Of a stretch of DNA of 64,000 nucleotides, positions 33,681-45,766 are shown piece by piece. The notes beneath the pieces were generated by a model. That model had not been told where the DNA came from. It did no database searches and saw only the letters and a program-made list of their open reading frames with translations. A program made the position numbers and the translations under genes. Each line of letters begins with the position of its first letter. Within the stretch, counting starts at the first letter, position 1. This DNA comes from Luzula sylvatica (taxonomy: Eukaryota; Streptophyta; Magnoliopsida; Poales; Juncaceae), in NCBI GenBank assembly GCA_946800325.1, contig OX326956.1, forward strand, positions 18,380,667 through 18,444,666. The letters run 5' to 3'.

Positions 33681-34341
33681 GTTAGTTTGTTCGTTAGTTA
33701 GTGGGTATGTAGGAAGGTAGATGTCAGTTAGTTAGTAAGTCAATGAGTTAATTAGTTAGTTAGCTAGTATTTAGTTAGTTAGTAAGTTAATTAGTTAGTT
33801 AGTTGGCCGGTTAGTTAGTTAGTTAGTTAATATGTATGTAAGAAGGTTGTTAGTTAGTTAATTAGGTAGTTAGTTAAATAGTTAGTTAGTTAGTTATCAA
33901 GTAGTTGGTTAGTTATTTAGTTAGTTAGTTAGTCACTTAGTTAGTTAGTTAGTTAGTTACTTACTTAGTTAGTTAGTTTGTTATTTAGTTAATTAGTTAG
34001 TAGTTAGTTAGTTAGTCAGTCAATTAGTTGGTTAATTAGTTAGTAAGTTAGTTAGTTAGTTAGTTAGTGGGTTTTTAGGTAGGCAGTTAGTTAATTAGTT
34101 AGTTAGGTAGTTAGTTAGTTAGGTAGTTAATAGGTATGTATGAAGGTAGATAGTTATTTTGTTATTTAGTTAGTTAGTTAGTTAGTTAGTTAGCTAGTAG
34201 TTAGTTAGTTAGTGAGTTAGTTAGTTAGTCAGTTAATGGGTACGTAGGAACGTAGTTAGTATGTCAGTAAGTTAGTTTGTTACTTAGTTAGTTAGATAGT
34301 TATATAGGTAAGTAGTCAGTCGGTTAGTTTGTTTGTTAGTC

Positions 34342-34376
<35 letters not shown>

Positions 34377-34623
34377 GGGTTTGTAGGAAGGTAGTTAGTT
34401 AATTAGTTAGTTTGGTAGTTAGTTAGATAGTTAGTTATTAGGTATGTAGGAAGGTACTTAGTTAGTTAGTTAGTTAGTTACTTAGTTAGTTAGTTAGTTA
34501 GTGGGTACGTAGGAAGGTAGTTAGTTAGTTAGTAGTTAGTTAGTTAGTTAGTTAGATAGTTAAGTAGTTTGTTAGTTTGTTAGTTAGTTAGTTAGTTAGT
34601 TAGTTAATTAGTTAGTTAGTTAA

Positions 34624-34654
<31 letters not shown>

Positions 34655-37027
34655 ACTAGTTAGTTAGTTAGTTAGTTAGTTAGTTAATTAGTTAGTTATT
34701 TAGTTAGTTAGTTAGTTAGCCAGTAGATATTTAGTTTATAGGTATGTAGGAATATCGTTAGTTAGTTAGCTAGTTTGTTAGTTTGTTAGTAAGTTAGTTA
34801 GTTAGTTAGTAAGTAAGTTAGTTAGTTAGTAAGTTAGTTAGTAAGTTAATATGTATGTAAGAAGGTAGTTAATTATTTAATTGGATAGTTAATTAGTTAG
34901 TTAGTTAGTTAGTAAGTTATCTTGTAGTTAGTTAGTTAGTTAGTTTGTTAATTAGTTAGTTATTTAGTTAGTTAATTAGTTAGTTAGTTAGCAAGTATCT
35001 AGTTAGTTAGTTAGTTAGTTAGTAGGTTAGTTAGTGGGCATGTAGGAAGGTTTTTATTTTGTTATTTACTTAGTTAATTAGTTAATTAGTTAGTTAGTTA
35101 GTTCATAGGTATGTAGGGAGATAGTTAGTTAGTTAGTTAGTTAGTTAGTTTTATAGTTAATTAGTGAGTGGGTTGTAGGAAGGTAGTTAGTTAATTATTA
35201 AGCTAGGTAGTTAGTTAGTAAGTTAGTTAATAGGTATGAATGAGGGTAGTTAGACAGTAAGTTAGTTAGTTAGTTAGCTAGTTAGCTAGTTGTTAGTAAG
35301 TTAGTTAGTTAGTAGTTAGTTTGTTAGTTAGTTAATTTGTTAGTTAGTAAGTTACTTATTTAGTGGGTTTGTAGGAAGGTAGTTAGTTAATTAGTAGCTA
35401 TAAGTTAGTTAGTTAGTTAGTTTCATATTTAGGTAGTTAGTTAGTTTTTTACTAAGTGAGTTAGCTAATAGGTGTGTAGGAAGGTAGTTAATTAGTTAGT
35501 TAGTTAGTAATTTAGTTAGTTGTCTAGTAGTTTGTAAGTTAGTTGGTTAGTTAGTTATTTAGTTAATTAGCTAGTAGTTAGTTAGTTAATTACTTAGTTA
35601 GTTAGTTAGGTAGTGGGTTGTAGGAAGATAGTTAGTTAATTAGTTAGTTAGGTCGTTAGTTAGGAAGTTAGTTAATAGCTATGAATGAAGGTAGTTAGTT
35701 ACTTAGTTAGTTACTTAGCCAGTAGTTAGTTAGTTGTCAGTTAGTTAGTTAGTTAATTTGATAGTTAGTTAACTACTTAGTTAGTGGGTTTGTAGGAACG
35801 TAGTTAGTTAATTAGTTAGTTAGGTAGTTAGTTAGTTTATAAGTATGTATACAGGTAGTTAGTTAGTTAGTTAATTAGTTGGATAATTAGTTAGTTAATA
35901 AGTTAGCTAGTAGTTAGTTTGTTAGTTAGTTCGTTAATTAGTTAGTTATTTAGTTAGTTAGTTAGTTAGTTTGTTTGTTAATTAGTTAATTAGTTAGTTA
36001 GTTAGTTAGTTTATTTGTTAGTTAGTTAGTTTATTTGTTAGTTAGTTAGTGGGTATGTAGGAAGGTAGTTAGTTATTTAGTTAGTTAATTAGTTAGTTAG
36101 TTTGTTAGCTAGTAGTTAGTTAGTTAGTTAGTTTCTTTGTATATTCGTTAGATAGTGGGTATGCAGGAAGGTTGATGTCAGTTAGTTAGTTAGTTAGTTA
36201 ATTAGTTAGTTAGTTAGCTAGATAGTATTTAGTTAGTTAGTTAGTTAGTTAATTAGCTAGTTAGTTGGTCGGTTAGTTAGTTAGTTAATTAGCTAGTTAG
36301 TTGGTCGGTTAGTTAGTTAATATGTATGTAAGAAGGTTGTTAGTTTGTTAATTAGTTAGGTAGGTAGTTAGTTAGTTATCTAGTAGTTGGTTAGTTATTT
36401 AATTAGTTAGTTAGTTACTTAGTTAGTTACTTAGTTAGTTAGTTAGTTAGTAGTTAGTTAGTTTGTTAGTCAATTAGTTAGTTAATTAGTAAGTTAGTTA
36501 GTTAGATACTTAGTTAGTGGGTTTGTAGGTAAGTAATTAGTTAATTAGTTAGTTAGGTCGTTAGTTAGTTAGTTAGTTAATAGGTATGTATGAAGCTAGA
36601 TAGTTATTTTGTTATTTTGTTAGTTAGTTAGTTAGTTAGCTAGTAATTAGTTAGTGAGTTAGTTAGTTAGTTAGTTAGTTAGTTAATGGGTATGTAGGAA
36701 GGTAGTTAGTTTGGTAGTGAGTTAGTTTATTACTTAGTTAGTTAGATAGTTAGATAGTTAAGTAGTTAGTTTGTTTGTTAATTAGTTTGTTAGTTAGCTT
36801 ATAATTAGTTAATTAGTTAATTAGTTAGTTAGTTAGTTAATTAGTTAGTTTGTCAGTTAGCTAGTAGTTAGTTAGTTAGTTAGTTAGTTAGTTAATTAGT
36901 TAGTTATTTAGTTAGTTAGTTAGTTTGTTAGTTTGTTAGCTAGGAGTTATTTAGTTAGTTAATAGGTATGTAGGAACATTGTTCGTTAATTAGTTAGTTA
37001 GTTAGATAGTAAGTTAGTTAGTTAGTA

Positions 37028-37060
<33 letters not shown>

Positions 37061-37823
37061 ATATGTATATAAGAAGGTAGTTAATTAGTTAATTGGATAG
37101 TAAATTAGTTAGTTAGTTAGTAAGTTATCTGGTAGTTAGTTCGTTAGTTTGTTTGTTAATTAGTTAGATAGTTAGTTAGTTAGTTTGTTAGTTAGTTAGC
37201 TAGTAGTTCGTTAGTTACTTAGTTAGTTAGATAGTTAAGTAGTTAGTTAGTTTGTTAGTTAGTTAGTTAGTTAATTAGTTAGTTAGTTAGTTAGTTATTA
37301 AATTAGTTAGTTAGTCAGTTAGCTAGTAGTTAGTTTGTTAGTTAGTTAGTTAGTTATTTAAGTTAGTTAGTTAGTTAGTTAGTTAGTTAGCTAGTAGTTA
37401 GTTAGTAAGTTAATAAGTATGTATGAACATCGTTAGTTAGTTAGTAGTTAGTAAGTTAGTAAGTTAGTTAGTTAGTTTGTTTGTTTGTTAGTTAGTTAGT
37501 AAGTTAGTTTGTTAATTTGTTAGTTAATTAGTTAATAGGTATGTTGGAAGATAATTAAGTAGTTAGCTAGTTAGTTGGTTAGTTAGTTAGTATGTAAGAA
37601 TGTAGTTAATTAGTTAGTTAGTAAGTTAGTTAATTAATTAATTAGTTAGTTAGTTAGTTAGTTAGTTAGTCAGTTAGTTCATATATATGTATAAAGGTAG
37701 TTAGTTAGTTAGTAAGTTACTTAATTCGTTAGTTAATTAGTTGTCTAGTAGTTAGTTAGTTAGTTAGTTAGTGAGCTAGTAGTCAATTAGTTAGTTAATA
37801 TGTATTTATGAATATCGTCAGTC

Positions 37824-37860
<37 letters not shown>

Positions 37861-38126
37861 ATTAGTTAATTAGATAGTTAATTAGTTAGTTAGTAAGTTA
37901 GTTAGTTAGCAGTTAATTAGTTAGTTAGTTAATTAGTTAGTTATTTAGTTAGTTAATTAGTTAGCTTGTAGATAGTTAGTTAGTTAGTTAGTTAGTTAGT
38001 TTGCTAGTTAGTCAGTGGGTATGTAGAATGGTAGTTAGTTAGTTAGTTAGTTAGTTAGCTAGCTTGTAGTTAGTTAATTAGTTACTTAGTTAATGGATTT
38101 GTAGGAAGGTTGTTAGTTAGTCAGTC

Positions 38127-38159
<33 letters not shown>

Positions 38160-38221
38160 ACATGTATGTAGGAAGTTAGTTAGTTAGTTAGTTAGTTAAT
38201 TAGTGAATTAGTTAGTTATTG

Positions 38222-38263
<42 letters not shown>

Positions 38264-38969
38264 GGGTATGTTGGAAGTTAGTTAGTTATTTAGTTAGTTA
38301 GTTAGTTAGCTAGTAGTTAGTTAGATATTTAGTTAGTTAGTTAGTTAGTTAGTGGGTATGTATGAAGGAAGGTAGTTAGTTAGTCAGTTAGTTAGTTAGA
38401 TAGTCAATTAGGTAGTTAGTTAGTTTGTTTGTCAGTTAGTTAGTTAGTTTATTGGTATGTAGGAAGGTAATTAGTTAGTTAGTTAATTGGTTAGTTAGTT
38501 TAGTAGTTAGTTAGTTAGTTAGTTATCTTGTAGTTAGTTTGTTTGTTAGTTTGTTAATTAGTTAGTTAGTTAGTTAGTTAATTAGTTAGTTAATTAGCTA
38601 GTAGCTAGTTAGTTATTTAGTTAGTTAGTAGGTTAGTTAGTGGGCATGTAGGAAGGTATTTATTTTGTTATTTACTTAGTTAATTAGTTAATTAGTTAGT
38701 TAGTTAGTTCATAGGTATGTAGGGAGATAGTTAGTTAGTTAGTTAGTGAGTGGGTTGTAGGAAGGTAGTTAGTTAATTATTAAGTTAGGTAGTTAGGTAG
38801 TTAGTTAGTTAGTAAGTTAGTTAATAGGCAGTTAATTAGTTAGTTAGTTAGTAATTTAGTTAGTTATCTAGTAGTTTGTAAGTTAGTTAGTTAGTTAGTT
38901 ATTTAGTTAATTAGCTAGTAGTTAGTTAGTTAGTTAGTTAGTTAGTTAATTATTTAGTTAATTAGCTAG

Positions 38970-39003
<34 letters not shown>

Positions 39004-39768
39004 GTGGGTTGTAGGAAGGTAGTTAGTTAATTAGTTAGTTAGGTCGTTAGTTAGTAAGTTAGTTAGTAGCTATGAATGAAGGTAGTTAGTTACTTAGTTA
39101 GTTACTTAGCCAGTAGTTAGTTAGTTAGTTAGTTAGTTGTCAGTTAGTTAGTTAGTTAATTTTTTAGTTAGTTAACTACTTAGTTTGTGGGTTTGTAGGA
39201 AGGTAGTTAGTTAATTAGTTAGTTAGATAGTTTGGTAGTAAGCTAGTTTATAAGTATGTATGTTCGTTAGATAGTGGGTAATTAGTTAACTAGTTAGTCA
39301 ATTAGGTAGTTAGTTAGTTAGTTAATTAGTTGGCTAATTAGTTAGTTAGTAAGTTAGCTAGTAGTTAGTTTGTTAGTTAGTTCGTTAATTAGTTAGTTAT
39401 TTAGTTTGCTAGTTAGTTTGTTAGTTTGTTAATTAGTTAATCAGTTAGTTAGTTAGTTAGTTAGTTTATTTGTTAGTTAGTTAGTGGGTATGTTGGTCAC
39501 TTAGTTAGTTAGTTATTTAGTTAGTTATTTAGTTAGTTAATTAGTTAGTTAATTAGTTAGCTAGTAGTTAGTTTGTTAGTTAGTTAGTTAGTTAGTCACT
39601 TAGTTAGTTAGTTAGTTAGTTTGTTTGTTTGTTAGTTAGTTAGTTAGTTTGTATGTTCGTTAGATAGTGGGTACGCAGGAAGGTTGATGTCAGTTAGTTA
39701 GTTAGTTAGTTAATTAGTTAGTTAGTTATTTAGCTAGTATTTAGTTAGTTAGTTAGTTAGTTCGTTAG
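33180..39768 (+). repeat. Higher-order repeat units of ~2.5 and ~3.4 kb
   Basis: A chain of markers appears in the same order three times: GAAGGTAGTTAGTTACTTAG, then CCAGTAGTTAG, then GTGGGTTTGT(A/C)GGAA, then TTAGTTCGTTAATTAG, then GATGTCAGTTAG. The GATGTCAG marker lies at about 33720, 36175 and 39687. The last two units are less similar in length because of internal gains. Confidence 0.75.
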
Positions 39769-39785
39769 TTAACTAACCGACCAGC
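39755..39785. repeat. Inversion point of the satellite
   Basis: The plus strand changes from TTAG to CTAA within GTTAGTTAACTAAC, itself a perfect palindrome. The flanks on each side match as reverse complements at the higher-order level. AACTAAATACTAGCTA, a GTCATC/GACATC motif, CTTCCTACATACCCAC and CTAACGAACGTACAAAC-like markers appear in the same order on both sides. Confidence 0.9.
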
Positions 39786-39906
39786 TAACTAAATAATTAA
39801 CTAACTAACTAACTAACTAAATACTAGCTAACTAACTAACTAACTAATTAACTAACAATCTAACTGTCATCTACCTTCCTACATACCCACTAACTAACGA
39901 ACGTAC

Positions 39907-39944
<38 letters not shown>

Positions 39945-40232
39945 CCTACCTTCCTTCCTACATACCCGCTAACTAACTAACTAATTAACTAACTCACTAA
40001 CTTAGTAATTAAGTAATTAACAAACTAACTAACTAACTAAATAACTAACCAATTAACTAACTAAATAACAAACTAACAACTAGCTAACTTACTAACTAAC
40101 TAACTAACTAACTACCTTTATACATACTTATAAACTAACTAACTAACTACCTAACTAACTTACTAATTAACTAAGTACCTTCCTGCAAACCCACTAACTA
40201 AGTAGTTATCTAACTAACTAACTAACTAACTA
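39769..40232 (-). repeat. Inverted satellite, segment before LINE-B
   Basis: About 460 bp of CTAA-oriented array mirrors the sequence just left of 39768. It ends at the 5' UTR of LINE-B. Confidence 0.95.
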
Positions 40233-40291
40233 CCTCAAGAGAGCGAGAAAAAGAGGCACTGAGGTGGTGGACGGGAGGAGGCGATATTGAG

Positions 40292-40369
40292 GATCTTCTC
40301 TGACGATCTGCTCCGGCGATCTTCTCCAACGATCTTCTCCGGCGATCTTCTCCGACGATCTTCTCTAGG
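40292..40369 (+). repeat. 13-bp x 6 tandem repeat in LINE-B 5' UTR
   Basis: Six variants of GATCTTCTCCGGC lie end to end just ahead of ORF1. Tandem 5' UTR repeats in LINEs often belong to the promoter. No function can be read directly here. Confidence 0.85.
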
Positions 40370-40427
40370 ATAAGAGACAGTCTCTTCAACGTCTCGAAGC
40401 TTTCTTTGCTTCTCTCTCGTGTCAGAC

Positions 40428-42068
40428 ATGGCGATGAGTTACAAAGATGTTCTTGAAGAAAGGAAAGACGATACAAGTGATAAAGACGGATGGACAAAGG
40501 TTTCTAGATCGAAATCGAATTTGAAATCAAAATCGAACAAACCTTATTGCTTTAGATGTTTAGGGATCGGACATATGAGGTGGGAATGTAGGGATCCTAT
40601 TAAATGTCTAATTTGCAAAGAAAATGGACATATCTCTACAAATTGCGCAAAGAAGAAGAAGATGGAGATAAAAAGAAATCAAGGAAAAGTTAATTACATG
40701 CCGTTTGAATACAAATTCTTTACAAAAATGAATGAATTACAGATCGAGACGCACAATAATAAAAAAAACCAAATCAAAGGGCTAATTACTCTCAAGAATC
40801 TTCCTAATAGGATGATGAATGAAGAAAGAATTGGAAATCTTGTGGAAAGTTTCGGAACTGTAACAAAGGTGAAGAGAATGAGTATTGGCAATGCTGTATT
40901 AGAGATGAACATTGATAACATAGATGAAATACCTTGGCAGTTGAGGCTTAGAGACGGCAAGAATTCAGTGATAGTGAAGATTTTCGTTGCTGAACTGGAA
41001 GAGGAGAAGAATAAGGAGAGAGGAGAGAGATGGATTGTAAAAAATGATAAATCAAAGAATCCTAACCTTGGTGAAAGGGTCCAATCAGGTGGTGATGAAG
41101 GAGGAAGATCTACAGAGACAATTACTAATCTTGGTTGAGAAGTACCTGCAATAAAAGGAATCTCTAAGGACCTGGTTGTAAATAAAGAAAAAGAAGATGC
41201 AAATAAAGAGATGGAAAAAAGGAAAGCTCATGAAAAAAAAATGATACAAATTGAAAACAAGAATTGGTGGTTGGTACCAGTTGAAGCTGAAGATATCCTT
41301 ATTGTGGAAGAGACTGCAAAAGAAAATAAGAAATGTAATAAGGGTGAATTTGAGAAAATACAAAAGGAAAAGGTACTTACTAAGGGTTTGATGGATTATG
41401 AGAATGAGTTGAAGAATGAGGGAGATTGCAGTGGTTTTGAAGATGAAAATTCACTTCTAAGAATTATGTGGCACCATTTGAAGGAAGATTTGAAACTGGA
41501 TGATGATGAGTTAAGGGACTTATCTAGAAAAAGAACAAATAATAATAATAATAATATGGAGGACTTAAGCAGAAAATTGGAAATGTTGGATTTTAAGGAA
41601 GAAGCAAAGGGAAGAATTATAGAGTATGTTGATCTTCAGGAAGAAGTGAAGAAAAATCCTGAGAAAAAAGGGGAAGAGGAATTTGATCACAATCAAATGG
41701 AAATATTGGATGAAGAGGGTTTAAATAAAATATATGAAATTGATGAAAACATACCTTTACAAATGGTACCAGTGAGACTATTAAGGAGGAGCATGAGATT
41801 AAGAGATAAGCAACCTGAAGAATATATTTCTGCAATTAATAAGGCTCAATTAACTCAATTTAATGAGGCAGAAAAAAATTTGGGAAAAAGAGAAAAAGTT
41901 AAGAAAAATCAACATAATGATAATAAAGAGGTACCTGGGGGGAAGGAGGATCTTGAGGAAGAGAAAGATAAGGTATTAACAGTGGAGGAAGTATGCAAAA
42001 TCCTTGATTCCATTGGGGTTTTAGTGGACTCTGAGGTACATGAAAGCTTGAATAAGCTAGCTTCCTGA
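40428..42068 (+). pseudogene. LINE-B ORF1, zinc-knuckle RNA-binding protein
   Basis: ATG 40428 (MAMSYKDVLEE) matches the LINE-A start. Two CCHC knuckles follow (CFRCLGIGHMRWEC and CLICKENGHISTNC). A segment after them (about 40730-41010) has the look of an RRM-like or DUF4283-type fold, with ITLKNLPNRMMNEERIGNLV and later VIVKIFVAELEEE. The lysine- and glutamate-rich second half holds RRSMRLRDKQPEEYIS, conserved with LINE-A. A single in-frame TGA at 41136-41138 divides the frame, and reading continues in frame to 42068, about 546 codons in all. The role is chaperone and binding of element RNA. Confidence 0.85.
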
Positions 42069-43681
42069 ATCAACAAATAAGAAGAAGAGTTTATTAGGTT
42101 AAATGATAAAAAATCAAAAAAAACTGAAAATGATTACGTGGAATGTCAGGGGTATAAATGGTATGGAAAAAATAGAAAAAGTAAGAAATTACATAATTGA
42201 ACAAAAACCTAGTTTTTGTTGGGTTACAAGAAACTAAAATGGAGGAGATGAGTGTTAAAATGCAAAAAGACATTTGTGGAGGGCATTTAAGGGATTTTAA
42301 GGTGTTAAATGCAAAAGGGACATCAGGAGGGATAATTTCTGCTTGGGACCCTAATATGTTTGATTGCGTGGATACAAAAAAACTGGAGTTTTCATTGACC
42401 ACTTTTCTGAGGTGTAAATGGGACAATTTTATAATCATGACTACTAATGTATATGGTCCATAAAAGCTAGAAGATAAAAGAAGATTAATTATGGAAATAG
42501 AAGATCTGAGGAGATCAAATAAAGATGTTGCTTCGTTGATTCTAGGGGATTTTAACATGATTCTAGACAAATCTGAAAGAAAAGGGGATTCTAAGAAGGA
42601 TTGGAGGGATATGGAATTATTTCAAGGCTTTGTGGAGAAGGAAGATTTGGTAAATCCAACAATGAAAGGAAGATTGTATACATGGACTAATTCAAAGGCA
42701 AGAGTCAAACTGGATAGATTCTTATACTCTCAAGAGATATTGAAATCATTTCCAAGTTTGGATCAAGTAGCTTTGAGTAATGAATTATCTGACCATTGCC
42801 CAGTTCAATTGATGATGTCCACAAATTTCCCCACATTCATTGGTTTCAGATTTGAATATCACTAGATTAAGAATGAGGAAGCTAGGGAATTAATAAAGAA
42901 TCATTTAAATAATGGTCCTTCAAAAACCTTATTGGAATTAGAGTTTAAGCTCAAAAGTTTAGGGAAAAAATTGAAATAGTGGGACAAAAAAAGAAATATG
43001 TGAAGTTATGTGAGAACCAATTAAAAAAGCTGGAATTTAAGGAAGATACACAGGAGTTAAATGATATTGAGAAATGGACAAAGGAGAGAGTTAAAAGAAG
43101 ATTGGATGAGTTAAAAATTTGGGAGGAAAATTACTGGAAACAAAGATCAAAAGTCAGATGGCTAAAGGAGGGTGATTGCAACTCAAAATTCTTTCATACT
43201 CAAGCAACAATAAAAAAATCAAAATCTTTGATTGCTATGTTAAGTGATGAAAGAGGTTGCCATACTGATCATAAGAAGAAAGCTGAAATTTTATTCAATT
43301 TCTTCAAAGATCTTATGGGGAGTAAAGGAGAGGATGAGAAATTAAATAATTCCTCTATTGATTTAGAGAAATTATTTGAAAATGATAAGATGGATTTGGG
43401 GGAATTAGAGAAAGATTTTGAGGAAGAATAGATTAAAGAAGTAATCAATAAATGGAAGCCTAACAAATCTCCTGGTCCAGATGGATTCACAGGAGAATTT
43501 TTTAAGGCTTTTATTCCATGGATTTTGGAGGACTTATTGGGTATTTTTAATAATGAAGGGGTTATGAGTAAAGGTTTGGGTTTTTTTGGTACTTCTTATC
43601 TGGCATTATTGCCAAAAAAAAGTAATGCTGATGATCCAAAATATTTCAGGCCAATAAGCTTGATAAGTAGTATCCAAAAAA

Positions 43682-43783
43682 ATTACTTTTAGAAGGGAGG
43701 CATATTGGACTCTTGTTTTAGTTATTTTTTATTTTTTTAGAAGGGAGACATTGAACTCCCTCTAAAATTACTCAAAAAAAAAA
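43682..43783 (+). mobile_element. 102-bp insertion with A-tail and 17-bp target duplication
   Basis: The RT frame is interrupted between ISSIQK and the following IYSKIM. The 17-bp AAGTAGTATCCAAAAAA is present on both sides (43665-43681 and 43784-43800), and the insert ends in about 13 A residues. Removing the insert plus one duplicate restores the RT frame exactly. The insert holds two related ~33-bp halves starting TTTTAGAAGGGAG. A long TSD with an A-tail indicates LINE-mediated retroposition of a short transcript, SINE-like. The family is not recognised. Confidence 0.85.
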
Positions 43784-45470
43784 AAGTAGTATCCAAAAAA
43801 TATATTCAAAAATTATGGCAAATAGATTGAAGAAAAGAATAAATGGAATGATTCAAGCCAATCAATTAGGGTTTCTGGAAGGGAGAGATCTTGCAGATGG
43901 ATACATGTATGCAAGGGAGATATTAAACAAAGCTCATGTAGAAAATCAGCCTCTTTTGGTCTTTAAGGCAGATATCCACAAGGCTTTTGATAAGGTTTCT
44001 TGGGTTTTTTTGATAAATATCCTAAAGGCAAGGGGGTTTGGTGAAAAATGGATTTCTAGAATTCATAATAATATTCTGCAAGGAAGCACTAAGATACTAT
44101 TAAATGGAATTCCAGGTAAAACCATTCATTTGAATAGAGGGGTAAGGCAAGGAGATCCTTTATCCCCTCATTTATTCATTCTAGTGATTGATGCACTTGC
44201 AAGGATAGTGGAGAAATTAAGTATCAAAAGAGTTATTGAAAAACCACTGGAGAAGATGTATATTTCCCTCCATTATGCAGATGATTCATTATATATGCTT
44301 AAGCCAGAGGTTGATCAAGTAAGAAGATTGAAGGGGGTTTTGGATTTCTTTGGAAGAGTATCTGGCCTACAGATCAATTATGACAAATCTGAGATAGCCA
44401 TTATGAGTAAGAAGAAGGATAATTGGGGGATAACATCTGATATATTAAGTTGCCCTATTTCAGAATTACCTATGAATTATTTGGGTCTTCCTCTACATTA
44501 CAAAAAACCCAATAAAGAATTCTATAAAGGGCTACTAAGCAAATTTCAAAAGAAATTAGGGGGCTGGAAAAGTTCTATACTGTCAATAGGAGGAAGATTA
44601 ACATTGATTAACTCAGTGTTATCTTCTCTACCTACATTTTATTTCTCAGTCTTCAAATTCCCGATATGGGTATTGAATGAGATGGATAAGATAAGGAGGA
44701 TTTTTCTTTGGAAAGAAAATACTGATCATGGGTACCATTTGGTAAAATGGGATATTCTGATCAGACCTAAGGATGAAGGAGGATTGGGTATTATATACTT
44801 GAAATTATTCAATAAAGCCCTTATGGTTAAATGGCTTTGGAAATATTTCAAGAAAAAGGAAGATGAAAATTTGAATTGGAATCAACTAGTGAGCAATGTT
44901 GAAATAAATGCAAACAAAGCTGATTCTTATTTCTGGAGGCAAGTAAAAGAAAATCAGGAATTTTTTTACCATAATACAGAATTCACAGTAAAGAATGGAT
45001 CTTCAGTGAATTTCTGGTATGGTTGGTGGTATAGAGAAGGAATTTTGAAAGGGAAATATGATATCCTAAAGAGTTTTTCTGAATATGAGGACCTAACTGT
45101 AAAAGAAATAAAACTAAAAGAGGAAGATTTAAGAAAATGTTTAGGTTTGAAACCTAACATTTCTCTTAAGGCAGAAGAACAATTAAAGGAAATTAGTATT
45201 ATCCTAAAGGACCTAGAGCTAAATGCTAATGAAAATGATGAAATAAAATGGAACCATAATGAAAAAGGAGAATATAAAGTAAAAGAGGGGTACAAAAAAC
45301 TTACCAGTTTCGGGAGTGAAGAAGAGGAGTCATTATGGAGGCTTGAAAGAAGCAATATTTGGTCCATCGATGCAACACTGAGAATAAATTTTTTTATGTG
45401 GATTAATATACAAGATAAAATTCTGACTATGGATAATCTAAAAAAGAGAGGACTCTATATTGTTAACAGG

Positions 45471-45492
45471 TGTTTGATGTGTGTTTGATGTG
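45471..45492 (+). repeat. 11-bp tandem duplication in LINE-B ORF2
   Basis: TGTTTGATGTG occurs twice in tandem. The second copy shifts the reading frame inside the CxxC of the zf-RVT-like domain. Confidence 0.92.
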
Positions 45493-45766
45493 TGGAAGTG
45501 AAGAAGAGAGTGTAAATCACCTATTTAAAGGAGGATGCTCTTATGTGCAGAAGGTTTGGATGGAATTCAAAAATATGAACCTAATTTCAAAAATCAAATT
45601 AAACCCAAATCTGGAAGATGCATACTCAGATTGTTATGATAAGAAAGTGAAAGAAATAAATAGGCAAATTACCTTATTCTTTCTGCATGGGATTTGGAAG
45701 GAAAGATGGCAAAGAGCATTTGATAGAGAAAGCATTCCCTTGAATAGCTTGATTGAAAGAATCTGA

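Larger units (their letters stand above)
27128..39768 (+). repeat. (TTAG)n satellite array, block 2
   Basis: A 12.6-kb array is almost free of C on the plus strand. Runs of TTAG are broken every 100-200 bp by GGTATGTAGGAAGGTAG-type punctuation and by CTAGTAGTTAG. Higher-order structure is visible. A 206-bp tandem duplication lies at about 28190-28600 (markers at 28311 and 28517). A marker containing TTACTTAGCCAGTAG recurs near 33190, 35705 and 39097. The block with TTTATTTTGTTATTTACTTAG occurs at about 35050 and 38655. There is no coding capacity. Confidence 0.97.
42130..45766 (+). pseudogene. LINE-B ORF2, endonuclease, RT and zinc-finger domain
   Basis: It starts at about ATG 42130 (MITWNVRGIN). 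Endonuclease motifs include VGLQETKM, NVYGP, LILGDFNMIL and LSDHCPVQL. RT motifs include KSPGPDGFTGEFFK, FRPISLISS, FKADIHKAFDKVSW, NRGVRQGDPLSPHLF and the catalytic YADD at about 44275. A zf-RVT-like Cys/His segment follows (RCLMC, then NHLF and C). Damage includes a frameshift near 42195, stops near 42461, 42865 and 43429, a 102-bp insertion at 43682-43783, and an 11-bp tandem duplication at 45471-45492 that breaks the frame inside the zinc finger. The longest undamaged part is 43815-45488, about 557 codons. The frame ends with TGA at 45764-45766. Confidence 0.92.
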
